A DNA stretch of 64,000 nt from Asterella californica (lineage: Eukaryota > Streptophyta > Marchantiopsida > Marchantiales > Aytoniaceae), in NCBI GenBank assembly GCA_036924285.1, contig JAYKYS010000007.1, positions 14,136,001-14,200,000 of the forward strand, read 5' to 3'. The notes under the pieces were generated by a model that worked only from the letters and a program-made list of their open reading frames with translations, ran no database searches and was not told the DNA's origin. The position numbers and the translations under genes were made by a program. Below are positions 48,401 through 61,000 of the stretch, piece after piece (within the stretch, counting starts at the first letter, position 1; each line of letters starts with the position of its first letter).

Positions 48401-51400
48401 GGCGCAGAATATATACAAGGGAACACGTGCATCTCGCTTTGTTGATTTATATACACCCAGATGTTCAAACCAAGGTCAGTTGGATGTTCATATTTCCGCT
48501 GTATATAAAGAGGAAGATTTTCTGTGGACATGGAACGTAGTTCTTCAAGCACCTCAAAAAGTCAAACTGGAAAGATACAGAAAAAACTTCTGCATTCTGC
48601 GCAGGCAGCTCACATACCCAGACTCAGGACTTGAAGGGCTCCAAGTTTCAGGGGCAGCGACGATGAGATTTCTGCACTCTTCTTGATCGTGTTTGCCTTC
48701 TCATCTTTCCCGACGTCTGCATCTTCTTCGCTTTCTTCCGGGTTCATAGCACCATCTCTCTTTTCTCTCGCAATATCGGACACATCTTCCTGGAGCTGCT
48801 TCATGCTCTCCGGAAGCTTACATTCCTTCAAATACCTGACCAGCGATCGCAGTACCTTTTACTCACTTAAACATGAGAGGACTGTTTCGTTCTGTATGAC
48901 TATATTGGCACACGGGTTGGGTATGACTATAGTAAAAATACAGTTGTCATATAGACCGAAGGAGAGATGCCTAAACCACGTGTCTTACGCTTGGGTAAGG
49001 TAAACCGTACAGAAAGCGTAAATTAAAGTCAGAGTGGTTCTAGGCAGCAATATAATCAATAAAGCATGAACTTTGACCAGAACGACAGAAGCAATGAGCA
49101 AACTATCGACCATCCTGAAACCTGTATGCTCGTTGGACGCTAAAAGTTCATGCTGACCCTAAACTAAGCTGTCGGACCCTTGCTGACTAACAAACCAAAG
49201 AAACAACGTTTTACAATCTCACATTATTGAGTGAGTGCATCTCATAGCTCCACAATCAACTGAGCGTGCAATCAGTCCGTGATGCTAAAGTGCCTTCTAC
49301 TATCCTCTTCTCCAGTTAGTTCTTTGTTCAACATATTAATGAAATCAAACGCGTCCACTCTGGAGTGGTAGCTAGTAAGAATGATAACATGCAGTCCATG
49401 GTCCCGTGTTCATATGCAAAATAATGCAGTTACTGAGCTGAATGTATTACGAAACCAAAATTCCACTATCCTCCAACCAGGTGAAAGCAGACAACATAAA
49501 GATCTCCTTGGAGAGAGAACTTGCTTGGAAAAGCGCAACCATTTTCAGAGCAAGTTCTTCCTAAAATTGGACAGAACTGGAGCTGCGTACCTCTCGACCT
49601 CCTGCAGCCCTTGCTCAAAGACAGTCCTCTTACACTTGGTATGGTACTTGTGCATTATGCCTTTTGAAAATTGTATGACCTTTTTACAGCTGATCCTGCA
49701 TTTTCACATAGATCCCACTGATAAACCTAGATAATACCCATCTCAAGACTGAAGCGGCTCGCCTCACCTCAACTCATCCTACTTCAACCAGCTCGATTTT
49801 GTTTTACAATCTTAGTGCTACCGCTCACTAGTGTAACTTCTTTTTCTAAAAACCTTTATGAAGAAAATGCCACACGACGACCAGGGAAATAATAAACCAT
49901 CAACACGACCAACGAACCGTCGAGTTGGTCGCACCCTTCATTCACTCGAAGACCGCGTTGACGATCAAATGCCATCTACGCATGTTCACATATATATCAC
50001 ATAGAGGCCTACAACTCCAAGGTATAAATATCACAAGTATATTTCGGCTTATGTGGAGTGCATTACAAGAACTAGCCCCATAGACGTAAGGTAACCCGTG
50101 AATGAATCCAAATAGATGTACATAAAGAATTCATCTCCTAGCCTTACTACTACAGCTCCCGTGTCCTGACTAACGGTGCTGACGTGCTACAGTCCAGAAA
50201 AGTACATGGCAAGTACAAAGGAAGGGTGACTGTACGCTAAAACTGTTCATATTTTGGCGCAAATTTCCAACCTGGGAAACTAGCAGGGAAGGGACAGAAT
50301 GAATCTACGAACGAATGTATGTAGTAAATCTCCTATCCTCCCGTGCATCGACTCCGGAATATCTTAGGGCTAATACATATCAAACCTAAAAACAACAAGT
50401 GAATCGAAAGGTGCGCGGCAAGAAGAAGCAGACGTTCAGCGAATGAAAACATAGATAGCCTGTTGGTAAACGACCTAACATAACAGGAAAGGACCCCAGA
50501 AAATACTGAGGATCTATACAACGCTCAGCTTGAACAAGACGGACATTAATCATCTGCAGCGGAAAGAAAGTGGTAATTTAGGCAGATAATATCATTGGCA
50601 AAATACTTTATAAGATTTAAGGAGATAAGTGAACTTGCAGTGTAGAACCTCAAACCACAATAAGAAAAGGAAGAGGGGATATGCATCTTAGTTAAGACCG
50701 TAAATGATGGAACACAAAGCAAGAGACTAACATGTATTCATACCCGAGAATGGCAGATTTTATCAAGGCCCACGCTCTAGAACTTAGGTAGCCCGCAAAT
50801 AACCCGGCGAAGTACATATATTCGTACATCTAGAATGGCAGATTTTATCAAGGATCACGCTCTGGCACTTAGGTAGCCTGCAAATAATCCGGCGCAGTAC
50901 ATATCTTCGTACGTCGAGAATGGAAAATTTATCAAGGACCACGCTCTAGCCCTTAGGCAGCCCGCAAATAACCCGGGGAAGTTCATAAATTCATACGTCG
51001 AGAAAGGCAGATTCTATCAACAACCACTCTCCAGTACAGAGGTAACTCGCAATTAACCCGGCCAAGTACATATAGTCATACGTCGAGAATGGCAGATTTC
51101 ATCAAGGACCACTCTCTAGTACACAGGCAACCCGCACGTAACCCGGCCAAGTACATAGTAAGAAGCAATTAGGGCGCTAACTTGCAGTCCGGAGTTATCT
51201 CCATGCGTCGAGAATGGCAGATATGCTCAAGGACCACTCTCTAGTATAGGGGTATCACGCAATTAGTCCAGCCAAGTACACAGTGAGAATCAATTAGGGG
51301 CCGAATTTGCGCTAACAATGCCGAGCGGAGTTAGCGAATTGTTATAACCGGAGGGTGTGCCGATGGAAATGTGTAGTGCGAAGCACATTTCCAGAATAGG

Positions 51401-54400
51401 TTCCCCTCGGTATGTCGTCGAATTCAAGTGGACAATGACAAGAGAACGAATGCAGTATGCTTCAAAGGCTAAATGAAGACAAACTAGATTTGTCTACTGC
51501 AATGTTGAAAGAAGCGAAGGTTACGAAATCAAAACGTAGATAGCGCTGAACCATAGAATCCATTGCAAGAAACGAAGGTTATCCAAGCAGAACGAAGATA
51601 CCGATAACGGATTTTAGATGAGTGATTAGAGGAGAAGGCAGACAGAGGTAAAAGAGGAGCCTGTATTTGCCCGTCCATCACTGATGCACTTAGGTACTGA
51701 GTAGGTGTACACCCAAGAACTTAATTACCACATAAGCACTCGGAGCATGCAGCAGAACACTCTCCCGTCGCATGCACCTCAACCTGCTCTCTGACTTCAT
51801 CAGCACCCAACAGAGAGGGTTAGGCTGTAGATGAGTTGGAAAAGTGGTCAATCAGATGAAAACTTAACCGACTCATCAGGGCCTTATCGGTCCAGGAGTT
51901 TCTGTTCAGTTTCGGGCACATCTGAGGGCAGGAGTTAGCCAATGGTTTGTAACCAAAGGGCGTTTACAAAGCAAGCGACTAACATAGGTCCATGTTCCAG
52001 AAGCCAGTCGATCAGATCAGCCTTTAGCTCAAAAATCACCGGAACGCAGTAGGAAATTAGTAGGTGTGTACTGAGAAACTAAACAGCAAGTACACGCCTC
52101 GCGTGCACGTATCCCCACTTCCCTGGCATGCAGCTCAACCTTGTCTCTGACTTCGTCGGCACCATAGTCACGAGCCAAAGTAATAGCACACTATGACGCC
52201 CCCGATGCAAGGACGCCATCAGCGGGATAGAGCTGAGAAGGAAAGGTGGCAACTGAAGTTAGACACATTTCCAAGTTCATCACGTCCTGGTAAATCAAGG
52301 GTTCAGTTCAGAGTATCTCTGGAGGTCCCCCTAGCCTTGACTCGGTGTAACGGTAGGCCAGTGAACTAGCATAAGGCCGTGGCTAGGAACAGGGAAGAAA
52401 GCATACTTAACCCACACACATGGCTTTAGTTAACCAAAACTACGACTAACAGAATAGGTATGAAGGACCAACCTCGTGTAGGGTGTAGAACATCAATCAA
52501 GATCCACATTAAGGTAACAGAAAACTGATTACCTAACAACGAGCATGAGGGTTCTACGGCATAGCCGAAAAAGAAGTTCCAAGGAAAAGTAGAGTAAGGT
52601 TTCAAAGGATGAGAAATAACGCCAACAGAAAACTAGGCTGACCGCGTTCAGCAGCCTAATCTGAGTACTATGGTGTAGATCCGTTTTGGTCTCGCGCTGA
52701 CATAATACCTACCATGTAAGCTGTCGTTTGAAGCCATAGGGAACGGGAAGTGGGAGAGGAGAGCAACAAGCAAGGTCGTAGACTGGAAACTGATTGATGT
52801 GAAAGTTGGAAGGAGGCAATGCAAGAGTAGAATATGTTGTCCGGGTAAATAAAACCCTAGTTTTGGAGCAAGGAGAAATATCCAGTGGGGTGTAACTCAT
52901 CAAGCCAGAGCTCCCCACGTATAAAACTATTCAATCTACTTGTTCAGGACTGTGCCCATTACGTCTGAAGTACGCCTTGTGATAGACATCCTTTAATGTG
53001 CCCCTGTCTACCTGTCATGGACGATGCATAACTGTGGAAGGGTATTTACTAATCATTTAAGAGGAGAGCGAAGAATTTTATAGCCTCAACCGATTCGAAC
53101 AAGACAGAAGGGTGATCATGATGGAAGCAAAAACGGACGAGAGAACCGGGAGAACAACGAGGGGTCTAATATTCCACAGGAGTTGAGAAGAAAGCAAGGC
53201 TATACTTGAACGGAATGATGAGAGATCAATACGAAGAAGTCGGAGAGGGGCGGCGGCAGCACATGCGACGTGGGCTATATTATGGCGAATGATACTAACT
53301 TGCCTGCAAATGCAGTTTGTATGATACTTACTTAAATGCAAATGCAATGAATGAGGCAGTGCGTACCTTAAATATATATATAAACACACCTGGGTGTGTT
53401 CTTATATTTCACAAAGTATTAACAACAAAAACACAAGTATACAGATACCTTCTCGAGCAACAGACAGATGTGTGACGCACCAGATATTCTGCGGTCGGTG
53501 TCGCTGACTGCAAAATATCTTGTGGGTCACAGATGTCTAAATAACACAACACAGAGGCTATCCATCACAGAGTGGACTAAGAAAACGAAGCACACTTTCT
53601 TAGAGGTGCAGAAATAATCTACCTTGCATGATCATAACTCCCGAAAAACTGAACAGGTACAGACCGCTCCCGGCTTGCTGGTTCTAGTCCACTAATGATT
53701 GCATGTTCTTCATCCATAACGAAAGCTGGCCACATCGGATAACCTGTCAAAGGAACTCCCAAGTAAATGGACGGACACACTGTGTAAGTGAAATACGTAA
53801 AGAGTATGCTCTCGTCTTTCAGGTTGATACAAGACTAACAGCAAACAATAGAAGACAGAGTAGTCCACACGCTGCAGTTATCAGGACCAGAGAAAGCGCG
53901 AAATTAGAAAATGGGCACAAGCGGTGACGTTACCCATAAGAAAGACAGGCTCCTTCTCTCAATGTATCCATAAAATCCGCAAGAGTTGGAATTACAAAAG
54001 AAGACAAATCAATATAATACCATAATGCAGAACGATGTGAAATAACAGTAATAATATACGCCGAGAGAGATGCATATTGTGGGGAAGTCCGCAGGCCTCG
54101 CACATACCCTTCACTTTGGCCCACACAAGATCACCGTGACTCAGCTCTCCTCCGTAGTCTTCGATGCCTGCCGCCAAAACAGCAAGCTCATCGGCGTCTA
54201 ACATTTTCGTTTCTCCCAGATGGGATCCCTCTCCAAAAGATATCTCCAGTGCCTTACTTTCTTCTGCTGACACGTAGAGTTTTACACGCTCTTTACCCAA
54301 CAACACCCATTCTCGTTCGTCGTCCTCGTAATCAATCTACAGTATTGCATAAGGCGTTAGAACAGTAACAGAGTAACCAGATGAACCTTATAAATGCTGG

Positions 54401-57400
54401 TGTGGTATTTATTAGGGCAAAAAAGAAACTAGACATCAACACTAAAGAAAGAAATGCAATGCAGTGTGATCAGTGCATATTATACTGGGTCTATAGGAGG
54501 TTTATACCAGGTTTGGTGCAGCAAGATCTGCATCAAGTGCTAACCTTATTGGTTCCGGGAAATGCGGGAAAAGATGACCACTCGTTCAACACCATCATCG
54601 AGGGATCGATGATTCAGAAAGGGGGTTGGTCTCGCGGTTCAGTCTCGTGACTGTTCTCTTATTCGACACATATAACTAGCGCTTTCCTGTTCCCTACTCT
54701 TTTCCATCTCCGTTGTAAGCTGCATTTTGCTAACGATGTCAACTCATTCGCTGCTGTACAGTAGTTCAATCGTACGTTTGTTGAGTGTGACACAGTTCCC
54801 GGTCGGATTGACAAAAATACAGATACAGATGAATGTATTCCCATTTTGGCACATGACAGTTTTGACTGCATCCTCTCATTTGTGGTCTTTAGGAAGATTT
54901 TGTGTGGTATTCTTACAGCTCCCACCCTAGTTTAAACTACGGGGTATTTCTATTCGTAGTAGGTGCTGTACTCTACAAATTCCTATCAACTAACTTCCCT
55001 TATAACAACAGTAGATATTCGTAAAGCAGCAACTGTCAGTTGCAGAATCAGAGACCAGGTGCTTGTGTAAACATTTAGATAGTTCATCTTAACAGGCAGC
55101 CCAGTATCGAAAGACCTTCATGTACATAAATATGTCCGCATACTGAATAGGGCCAGGGGCGTCTACTCTGATTTCTCCTCAAAATTCAACTCACTCCCAT
55201 TAGGGCACTTCCAAAGACATACTGAATAACGCCAGAACAGATGCTGAACCACCTATAGGTGTCTCTGAAAGTTACCCATGGACATGAATCTCTAGATGTC
55301 GCAACTAAGGCAAGTCTTATGCCATCTAAGGCCTTGAGAGACTGCACCGTTCAGAGTACACTCTCCCATGAGCTTCTTGTTAAATGGCATGGGAGGGTCC
55401 GCACTAGGATCAAGAGATAGAAAAGGGGTAACACAGGGAAGCTATACTCTCCGACCACTTCTTCGGCACCCGCCCTTACGACTCTACTAGGGACCAAACA
55501 TATTTCACTTTCAAGTGATCACGTATGAAACATCTGTCGATAGCAATATTTACTGTTACCAGGTATGAACTCCTAAACCAGTCTTACCGGGTTCCAGGAC
55601 ACACTAGTCCGTGACCAGAACTGAAAACCTAGCTCCTTTGCCTTCCTAAGGGATACACAGCTAGTACCAAAGCCTGCTAACTCTCAAACAAAGCAAGATA
55701 GACGCTAGCTCACGGTATTTCGAGATATTCGGCCAAGCGCGAGTGGAAAGCTCATCCTTAGCCATTACACATGCTGACTACTAATTGATGCTGCTGAGAA
55801 GTTCAGACACAACACATAAACAAACTCACCTGGACGCAAATTTCAATAGACACATTCTCCAGTTACACTTCTAAGTTTTCTACCTTACATAAAAACTGGC
55901 TTCCTTATTAGTGAAATTAGTGAGATCGTAAAGGTGACAAAGGAATACTTGCCAGTCTCAGAGCATGCAGCAGACATATCAAGAACAGAGCTTACCAATT
56001 TCAATACCTAGAAATGCGAAGGGGAAAACGTACAACCAAAATGTGAAATGCAGACATGAAAATCTATACCCGATGCTTCCGCGTCTGAGGATTATACTCA
56101 TGGATGACTCCTGGGTACCACTCGCTGTCCAATGGCCAGAAGATCTGTTCAGCAGCAAAGAGCAACAACATAGGTCTGCATAAGAACTTACAAGCCTACT
56201 AAAATCTTTGTGACGAAGGCTTGTAAGCTCCGTATACGCACGCAAAACTTCGAAACAAAATCCGTGAAACCAGTCAGAACGTAATACTCAGCTGCTTCTC
56301 TGGAGGAGCAAGAGACAGTAACGAAACTCAATTTGACTGCTTGGCCAAAAGAACTGGAAAGACGATAGTCACAATCACGAAAACAAGATTTACTCGTCCA
56401 GCTACCATTTTACCTTGCAACTGCGACCTATCAAAGCCGACGGATGTATTTTTCCGAGCTCCATTCTGCGTCATACGTTCGAGCATTTTGTCTCAGATTT
56501 TCTTCACAGGGAAGTGTCAGTACACTCAAAGTGAGAACACCACTGAGAGATGCTTACAGACGCCAGTTTAACGTTATATGACTTATGGCTAAAGAGTTCC
56601 TTCAGCGGCCACAAGTAAATCAGACAATAGAACGACAAACAAGATTCAAAGCAAAGTTGAAAATCCACTTAAGAGCGCCCAAGTATGTGAGTAAAGCCTG
56701 CTCACTCTTTCCACTGTTGAAGAAGTGTTGCCTTCTGTAAGAGGAAGTTCTGCATGGCGTCAGTCAGTTTCCGCGTTCTAGGGGTCATTCTCACCCCCGT
56801 GTTTGCTTCCCCAAGATCTGTTTGTCGCTTCTCTTCTGATCCACTGACAAGTGGCTGATCAGATGTTGAAATCTTAGCATTCTCTTGCTCTTTGCTAGAC
56901 ATCATAGTGCTACGTTGTGGAGACTTCTTCAACTTCTGCTTGTTGTGCGGCCGCCATCGAGCGTCCATGACGACAGGTTTAAACTGTGGCATCTCAGTTT
57001 TGATGGCAGGAGGAGGACAGTCAGAAATAGTTTCATCAGATGCACACATTTGATCTGAGTTTTCTTTGACCGATGGAGCTCGTCGTGTACTGGGCTTCTC
57101 ATGTTTATCCTGTGCATCCAACTGCTGCAGTGAAAGAAACTTAGTCGACTTCGCTATTTTAGCAGCGAAGCTGGACTCTATGTGACCGGACTCTGCTATG
57201 TGCTTCATCTGCTTAGGAGGGCTCCACAAGGACTTCACAACCCGACTGCTTGTCACTTTGTTGGCAACCGGCTCTGGATTATCCACAAACAGACGCTTCA
57301 GCTGCACCCTCTTGGGCTTTCTCACTCCATTCTTTTGTACTTCAGGTAGCTTCTTCACATGACCAATGGCAACTGAAAGGCTTGCATCTTGCTTATCTCC

Positions 57401-60333
57401 ACCATCCACAAGCTCCACAGACTGATACTCCTTTATCTTCTTGTCCCTTTTTGTTATGACCTGTGCGAATTTCTTCTCACTGCCAGATGAAAACTTCCTT
57501 GTATCTCCAGGAAACTGCTTACTCCGCTTGGATTCCTCCAATTTTACGTGCGACCGTTCAATTACCACTACTTTGGAATCGTTACTAGCTTCGACACCCT
57601 GATCAGAGCCATTATAAACTTGTGAATCATCTGCTATCGGCTCGGGTTGTTGACGTGTATCCAGAACGGTTTTTGAAAGCGGTTTATACCTGGTTCTTTT
57701 TCCACGCTGTAGACTGCTTGTTTGGCCTGCTTCAAACCCGAGTACAACTGGCGCGGCTGTGTTGTCTCTGCGCTTGAACCTCTCAGCAAGCCTGCCATCC
57801 CTTCTAACTTCCTTGGAGCTTACTTCTTCGGCAAGTACCGCGGTGTCTAGGGACCTTCTCTGCGATTCATAGTTCTGGATCAAGTTTGTGCCTCCTATAG
57901 AATCTGCCAACTCGTGGGCAACCCCTTGCGTTTCTTTGCGTACGATCCGAGGTTCAAGGTTGGAACTCTTTTTTATAGCAACAACTGGTTTAGTCCGTTG
58001 GGGAGCACAAGTCTCTCCGACTTTCTCTACACCTTTTGCTTTTCCTTTACTCAGTACACAGGGTGCTGGGCACGACGGTTGTGTCAGGCAATCCGTAGCA
58101 GTTGCACCCTTCTTAAACTTGAACCTCTCATCAGGCTTGCCATCTTTTCTAAACCTTGATGCATGCTTTGTCCCCGAAACTTTTGATGTGGATTCTTCTG
58201 GCCGAATTCCTCTATCATCTTCCAGAACTGGAGGCTGATCACAATGTGAACTCACATGGGATTGAGCACCAACACAAACACTGCCGATGTGCTTGAATCG
58301 TTCATCAGGTCTCCCATCTTTTCTAATCCTTGGTACCTGCTTCTTACCGGCGAACTTTATAACTAGGTCTGTGCAAACTCTTTCTCCAGAGTACTTCGCT
58401 TTTTTCACAGCTGGTACGGCCTGCATGCAGTCTGGAACTGACGAGAATTGCACTTGAGGTACAGCCGGCTGTCTACATCTTTTCTTTGCCTGGGCTTTGG
58501 ATGAGGGTCCATAGTCTCCTCCCCTACTAACTTCGACCATTTTCTTCTCAGGTAGTTCCGCTGAAGACAAACCAGAAGCCAATCTTGTTCCACCTTCACC
58601 GGTCGGGATCTTCTGACGTTTTTTTGGCAATACCTCGTTATCAAGGGGAATAACAGGGAAGACGTTACTCTTCGGTGGTAGCTCGGACAAACTGCAATAT
58701 GCACCAACTATTTTCCGCTTAGACTTGCTAGAAGTACCCTTGCGTTTAGATACCCCGTCAACGAAGATCTCCACCGGCTGAACTTCTTCCGACATATTCC
58801 TCACAAAACCTGCACAAGAAAGCGTTATGGCAGGTCGCTTCCAAAATTGGTCTAGTGTACTCTGGCGTTGTACACTCGGAACTGGCACAGTATCTGCCGA
58901 ATGAAAAGACTTATCTGCTTGAACCATGACAGAGACGTCTTTCTGTGTCCACTTCAGACGAGATTGACCCGGATCAATGTTGCTGTCACTGGGCAGAACT
59001 TTCGCCTTACGTCCTACTTTTAACCGAGGACTATTTACCGGAAAGCCAGTCTCGCCTGCTTTTGTACCACCTGGTGTCAACTCATTTGAGAAACTCCCAA
59101 CTCCACCCTACAGCAATCCCAGAAAAGATCCACGATGAAAAGTGCAAAATGTCTCACCCGAGAAGATTTCATTAGCGACGGCGCAAAAACCGTATATACC
59201 AAAATGGAAGGATCACTCCAAGTACCATGATAGTTCTGAAGCTAAGTAAGAAAACTGCCACATATACATAGTAGCATCGAGTTGACACTTCTGCCGCTCC
59301 TTGATAATGATATAACCACAGCTGAATCAATGCACTACTCTCTCCAGCAGAAGTTACAGCCCAACAAATGAGGTTTAACGCCCACCGTGGAGCAAGGATT
59401 CTGATTGACCGGCATTCACTCCTGTCCACAGGACTTCCTCATAATCCCGGAAAAGATAAATAAAACTTGTGACACCCCTTCACTGACTAAGTGCAATGAA
59501 GATTCCTCATTTGCCTCAGGCTTTCTATCAGAATGTACGTAGGATGCTCCATTCACACTCCCTCCTGCATCCTCATTAGAAAAAGTACAACCGGGGCGGC
59601 TAGGAACAAGCTGCAGTGTAGAGCTTCATACCTTCGGGAGAGTGCAGCATATATCATCACGAAGAGATAAGTCCTTCAAACTCCGTTGCCTTCGACGATA
59701 CACTCGCTCACAAGGGATCCCTCCATTTGTCCCCTGTTTCCTAGGAACTTTCAGCCCGGACACTCGTTCATGAGTAGCAACAACAGCGACAGAGTTGCTA
59801 TCCACCCCATGGGCAATCATTTCTACGGTGGGTTCAAAAGCGTTAGCATGACTTTCACTCCGGGGCAACTTCTTCAGACGCTGTTGACTCGCCTTCTCTG
59901 GAAACAAGTTCGACCAGACGGGGTCACGTGAATTCGAAAATGCGCCCTTGGTAGCTTTGACAGAATTTCCTGGATGGTGGCCCCTTTGATTTTCCACAAT
60001 TTCCCTGCCGTCGTCCTCGCCGATTTCCCGCCTCTCGATGACTTTGTTCGCAACGAGTTTCAAGAAAGGACTAGACATGGTACGAAATCTAGAAGGTAAT
60101 CCACCTGTAGAATGGACTTCAGTGCTCACGGCGGCCATATCATCCTCCGCTTCACGCGCGGCCTCCACTAAATAGCTTTCTGTCCCACGAACATGCAATC
60201 TCTCCTTTACAACCTTCAGAATCCCTCCTTCTGCCCACTCACTTCCACACCCAACACTGAATGTGACATCTTTGCCTCTCAGCATTGGCTCCTTGACGAC
60301 CAGGCCTTTGAGCTCTTCCCTTTCCCCCATCAC
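41021..60333 (-). CDS. ATX1: ATX1/ATX2-type trithorax histone H3K4 methyltransferase
   Basis: Exons on the - strand: 60333-59632, 59107-56706, 56465-56414, 56144-56070, 54336-54108, 53743-53623, 49695-49591, 48835-48618, 48155-48063, 47920-47831, 47573-47396, 47170-47032, 46746-46699, 46338-46221, 45297-45232, 45128-45067, 44844-44788, 44638-44570, 44432-44243, 44106-43795, 42487-42426, 41844-41767, 41662-41567, 41362-41259, 41159-41021. The sum is 5805 bases, 1934 residues. Domain order by residue: conserved VYRRRQR (about 211-217), Tudor-like IFWPLDSEWYPGV (1053), PWWP GDLVWAKVKGYPMWPAFV (about 1145), FYRN (1303-1333), FYRC (1334-1400), PHD (CSVCYLDEEYADNQLLQCDKC), extended PHD (CCLCPVTGGAMK to HPLCARAAG), SET (GIHGWGVF-like, GAGTYMFRIDDERVVDA, NHSCEPNC, LTYDYR) and post-SET CYCGCAGCRG. 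PWWP with FYRN/FYRC marks ATX1/2 rather than ATX3-5. The enzyme methylates H3K4 in the nucleus. Exons 1-3 are the least certain because they are weakly conserved. Arabidopsis members are about 1060-1080 residues, and the excess is mostly exon 2. Confidence 0.94.
41975..42350. repeat. Tandem duplications in ATX intron 21
   Basis: Blocks ending TTTGAACCCATGCAAGTACA, followed by GTGAGTAACA, occur near 42054 and 42308, and blocks with GTTTTCTGAGAAAA followed by AGTAA near 42001, 42170 and 42226. They represent two to three diverged copies of one segment. Confidence 0.75.
50735..51290. repeat. About 85-bp minisatellite in ATX intron 6
   Basis: Five consecutive units with starts near 50735, 50818, 50903, 50987 and 51072, each containing CGAGAATGGCAGATTTTATC or a close variant, then AAGGACCACGCTCTAG, and ending AACCCGGC-AAGTACATA. 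A sixth unit near 51157-51290 has about 40 extra bases. Copies diverge 10 to 20 percent. Confidence 0.9.
51690..52350. repeat. Diverged tandem duplication of about 365 bp in ATX intron 6
   Basis: A segment with GTAGGTGT, then GCATGCACCTCAACC, CTCTGACTTCATC and GGCACC-like text near 51700-51810 recurs near 52055-52170 (GCATGCAGCTCAACC, CTCTGACTTCGTC), and the following parts (TCAGTTTCGGGC / TCAGTTCAGAG) also align loosely. It is a second, older duplication beside the minisatellite. Confidence 0.6.
56706..59107 (-). other. Exon 2 of ATX: 800-codon disordered extension
   Basis: A single open exon of 2402 bases encoding residues 235-1034. It is basic, serine rich and without a known fold. It holds a PIP-box-like QSTLDQFW at residues 316-323, NLS-like KRKGTSSKSKRK, and three copies of a RxDGxxxERFK repeat at residues about 496, 554 and 669. 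The acceptor is a TAG at 59110-59108 and the donor GTGAGC begins at 56705. Reading phase connects to the conserved exons 3 and 4, which supports its inclusion in the mRNA. Confidence 0.82.
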
Positions 60334-61000
60334 CTGTCAGTCATTCGCATTCCGATCTCCACACATACTCCCACTCGGTACAGCCATGCAAATTGGTCAC
60401 ATGGTATTACCTTTCACTACTTAGTCACTCATGAATTCCATTCAGAATCTCATACCCCTGTGCCAGGAGCCCGCGAGCAACGACTCTGACAACATAAAGG
60501 ATGCTGCACAAACCATCGGGCGTCTCCTCAGTCCGAGCGTTCTGCTTTGCCCACATCTCCACTCGCAAAGCTCACAGATCAATAAGCTTCCTGGTTCTCA
60601 GGCCTTCCATGGAACAAGTATAAGGCGAGCACATTCCGAAGAGGGAAAAGTTAGTAAACAAGTAAATATATCTCAGAAAGGGAAAGAAAGGATAGCACAA
60701 CCAGACTAGTCTCGTCATGGTTAGTACGGGCTTTCGAATAGTGGACGACTTCACGGGGACTCCCATACGCTAAAGCTTCGACCTAATTGCAGGGTTCTCG
60801 TGAAATTTTGTTAATCCTTATGTACGTTTCCAAACTGAGGACCCAACAAAGATTCCTTCAGACTGCCTGGACTGTGGACATACGAGCTGGGTCCACACGA
60901 TGAAAATTTGATATCCTATATATAAACTACTCAACTGTCCAAAAGGAACTGATACATGCATTCAGACTTCATTACTTTAGAGAGGGTCATACCGAAACAT
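60334..61000 (-). promoter_or_regulatory. 5' flank, presumed 5' UTR and promoter of ATX
   Basis: No competing gene. A TATA-like TATATATAAAC on the + strand near 60918 also reads TTTATATATA on the - strand, about 580 bases before the ATX start, so a 5' UTR of roughly 550 bases is possible. Weak evidence. Confidence 0.3.

Noticed and set aside
53078..53389. 103-codon - strand hydrophobic frame in ATX intron 6
   Set aside because: No conservation with PWWP proteins. The conserved continuation of the PWWP was found at 49695-49591 with matching phase.
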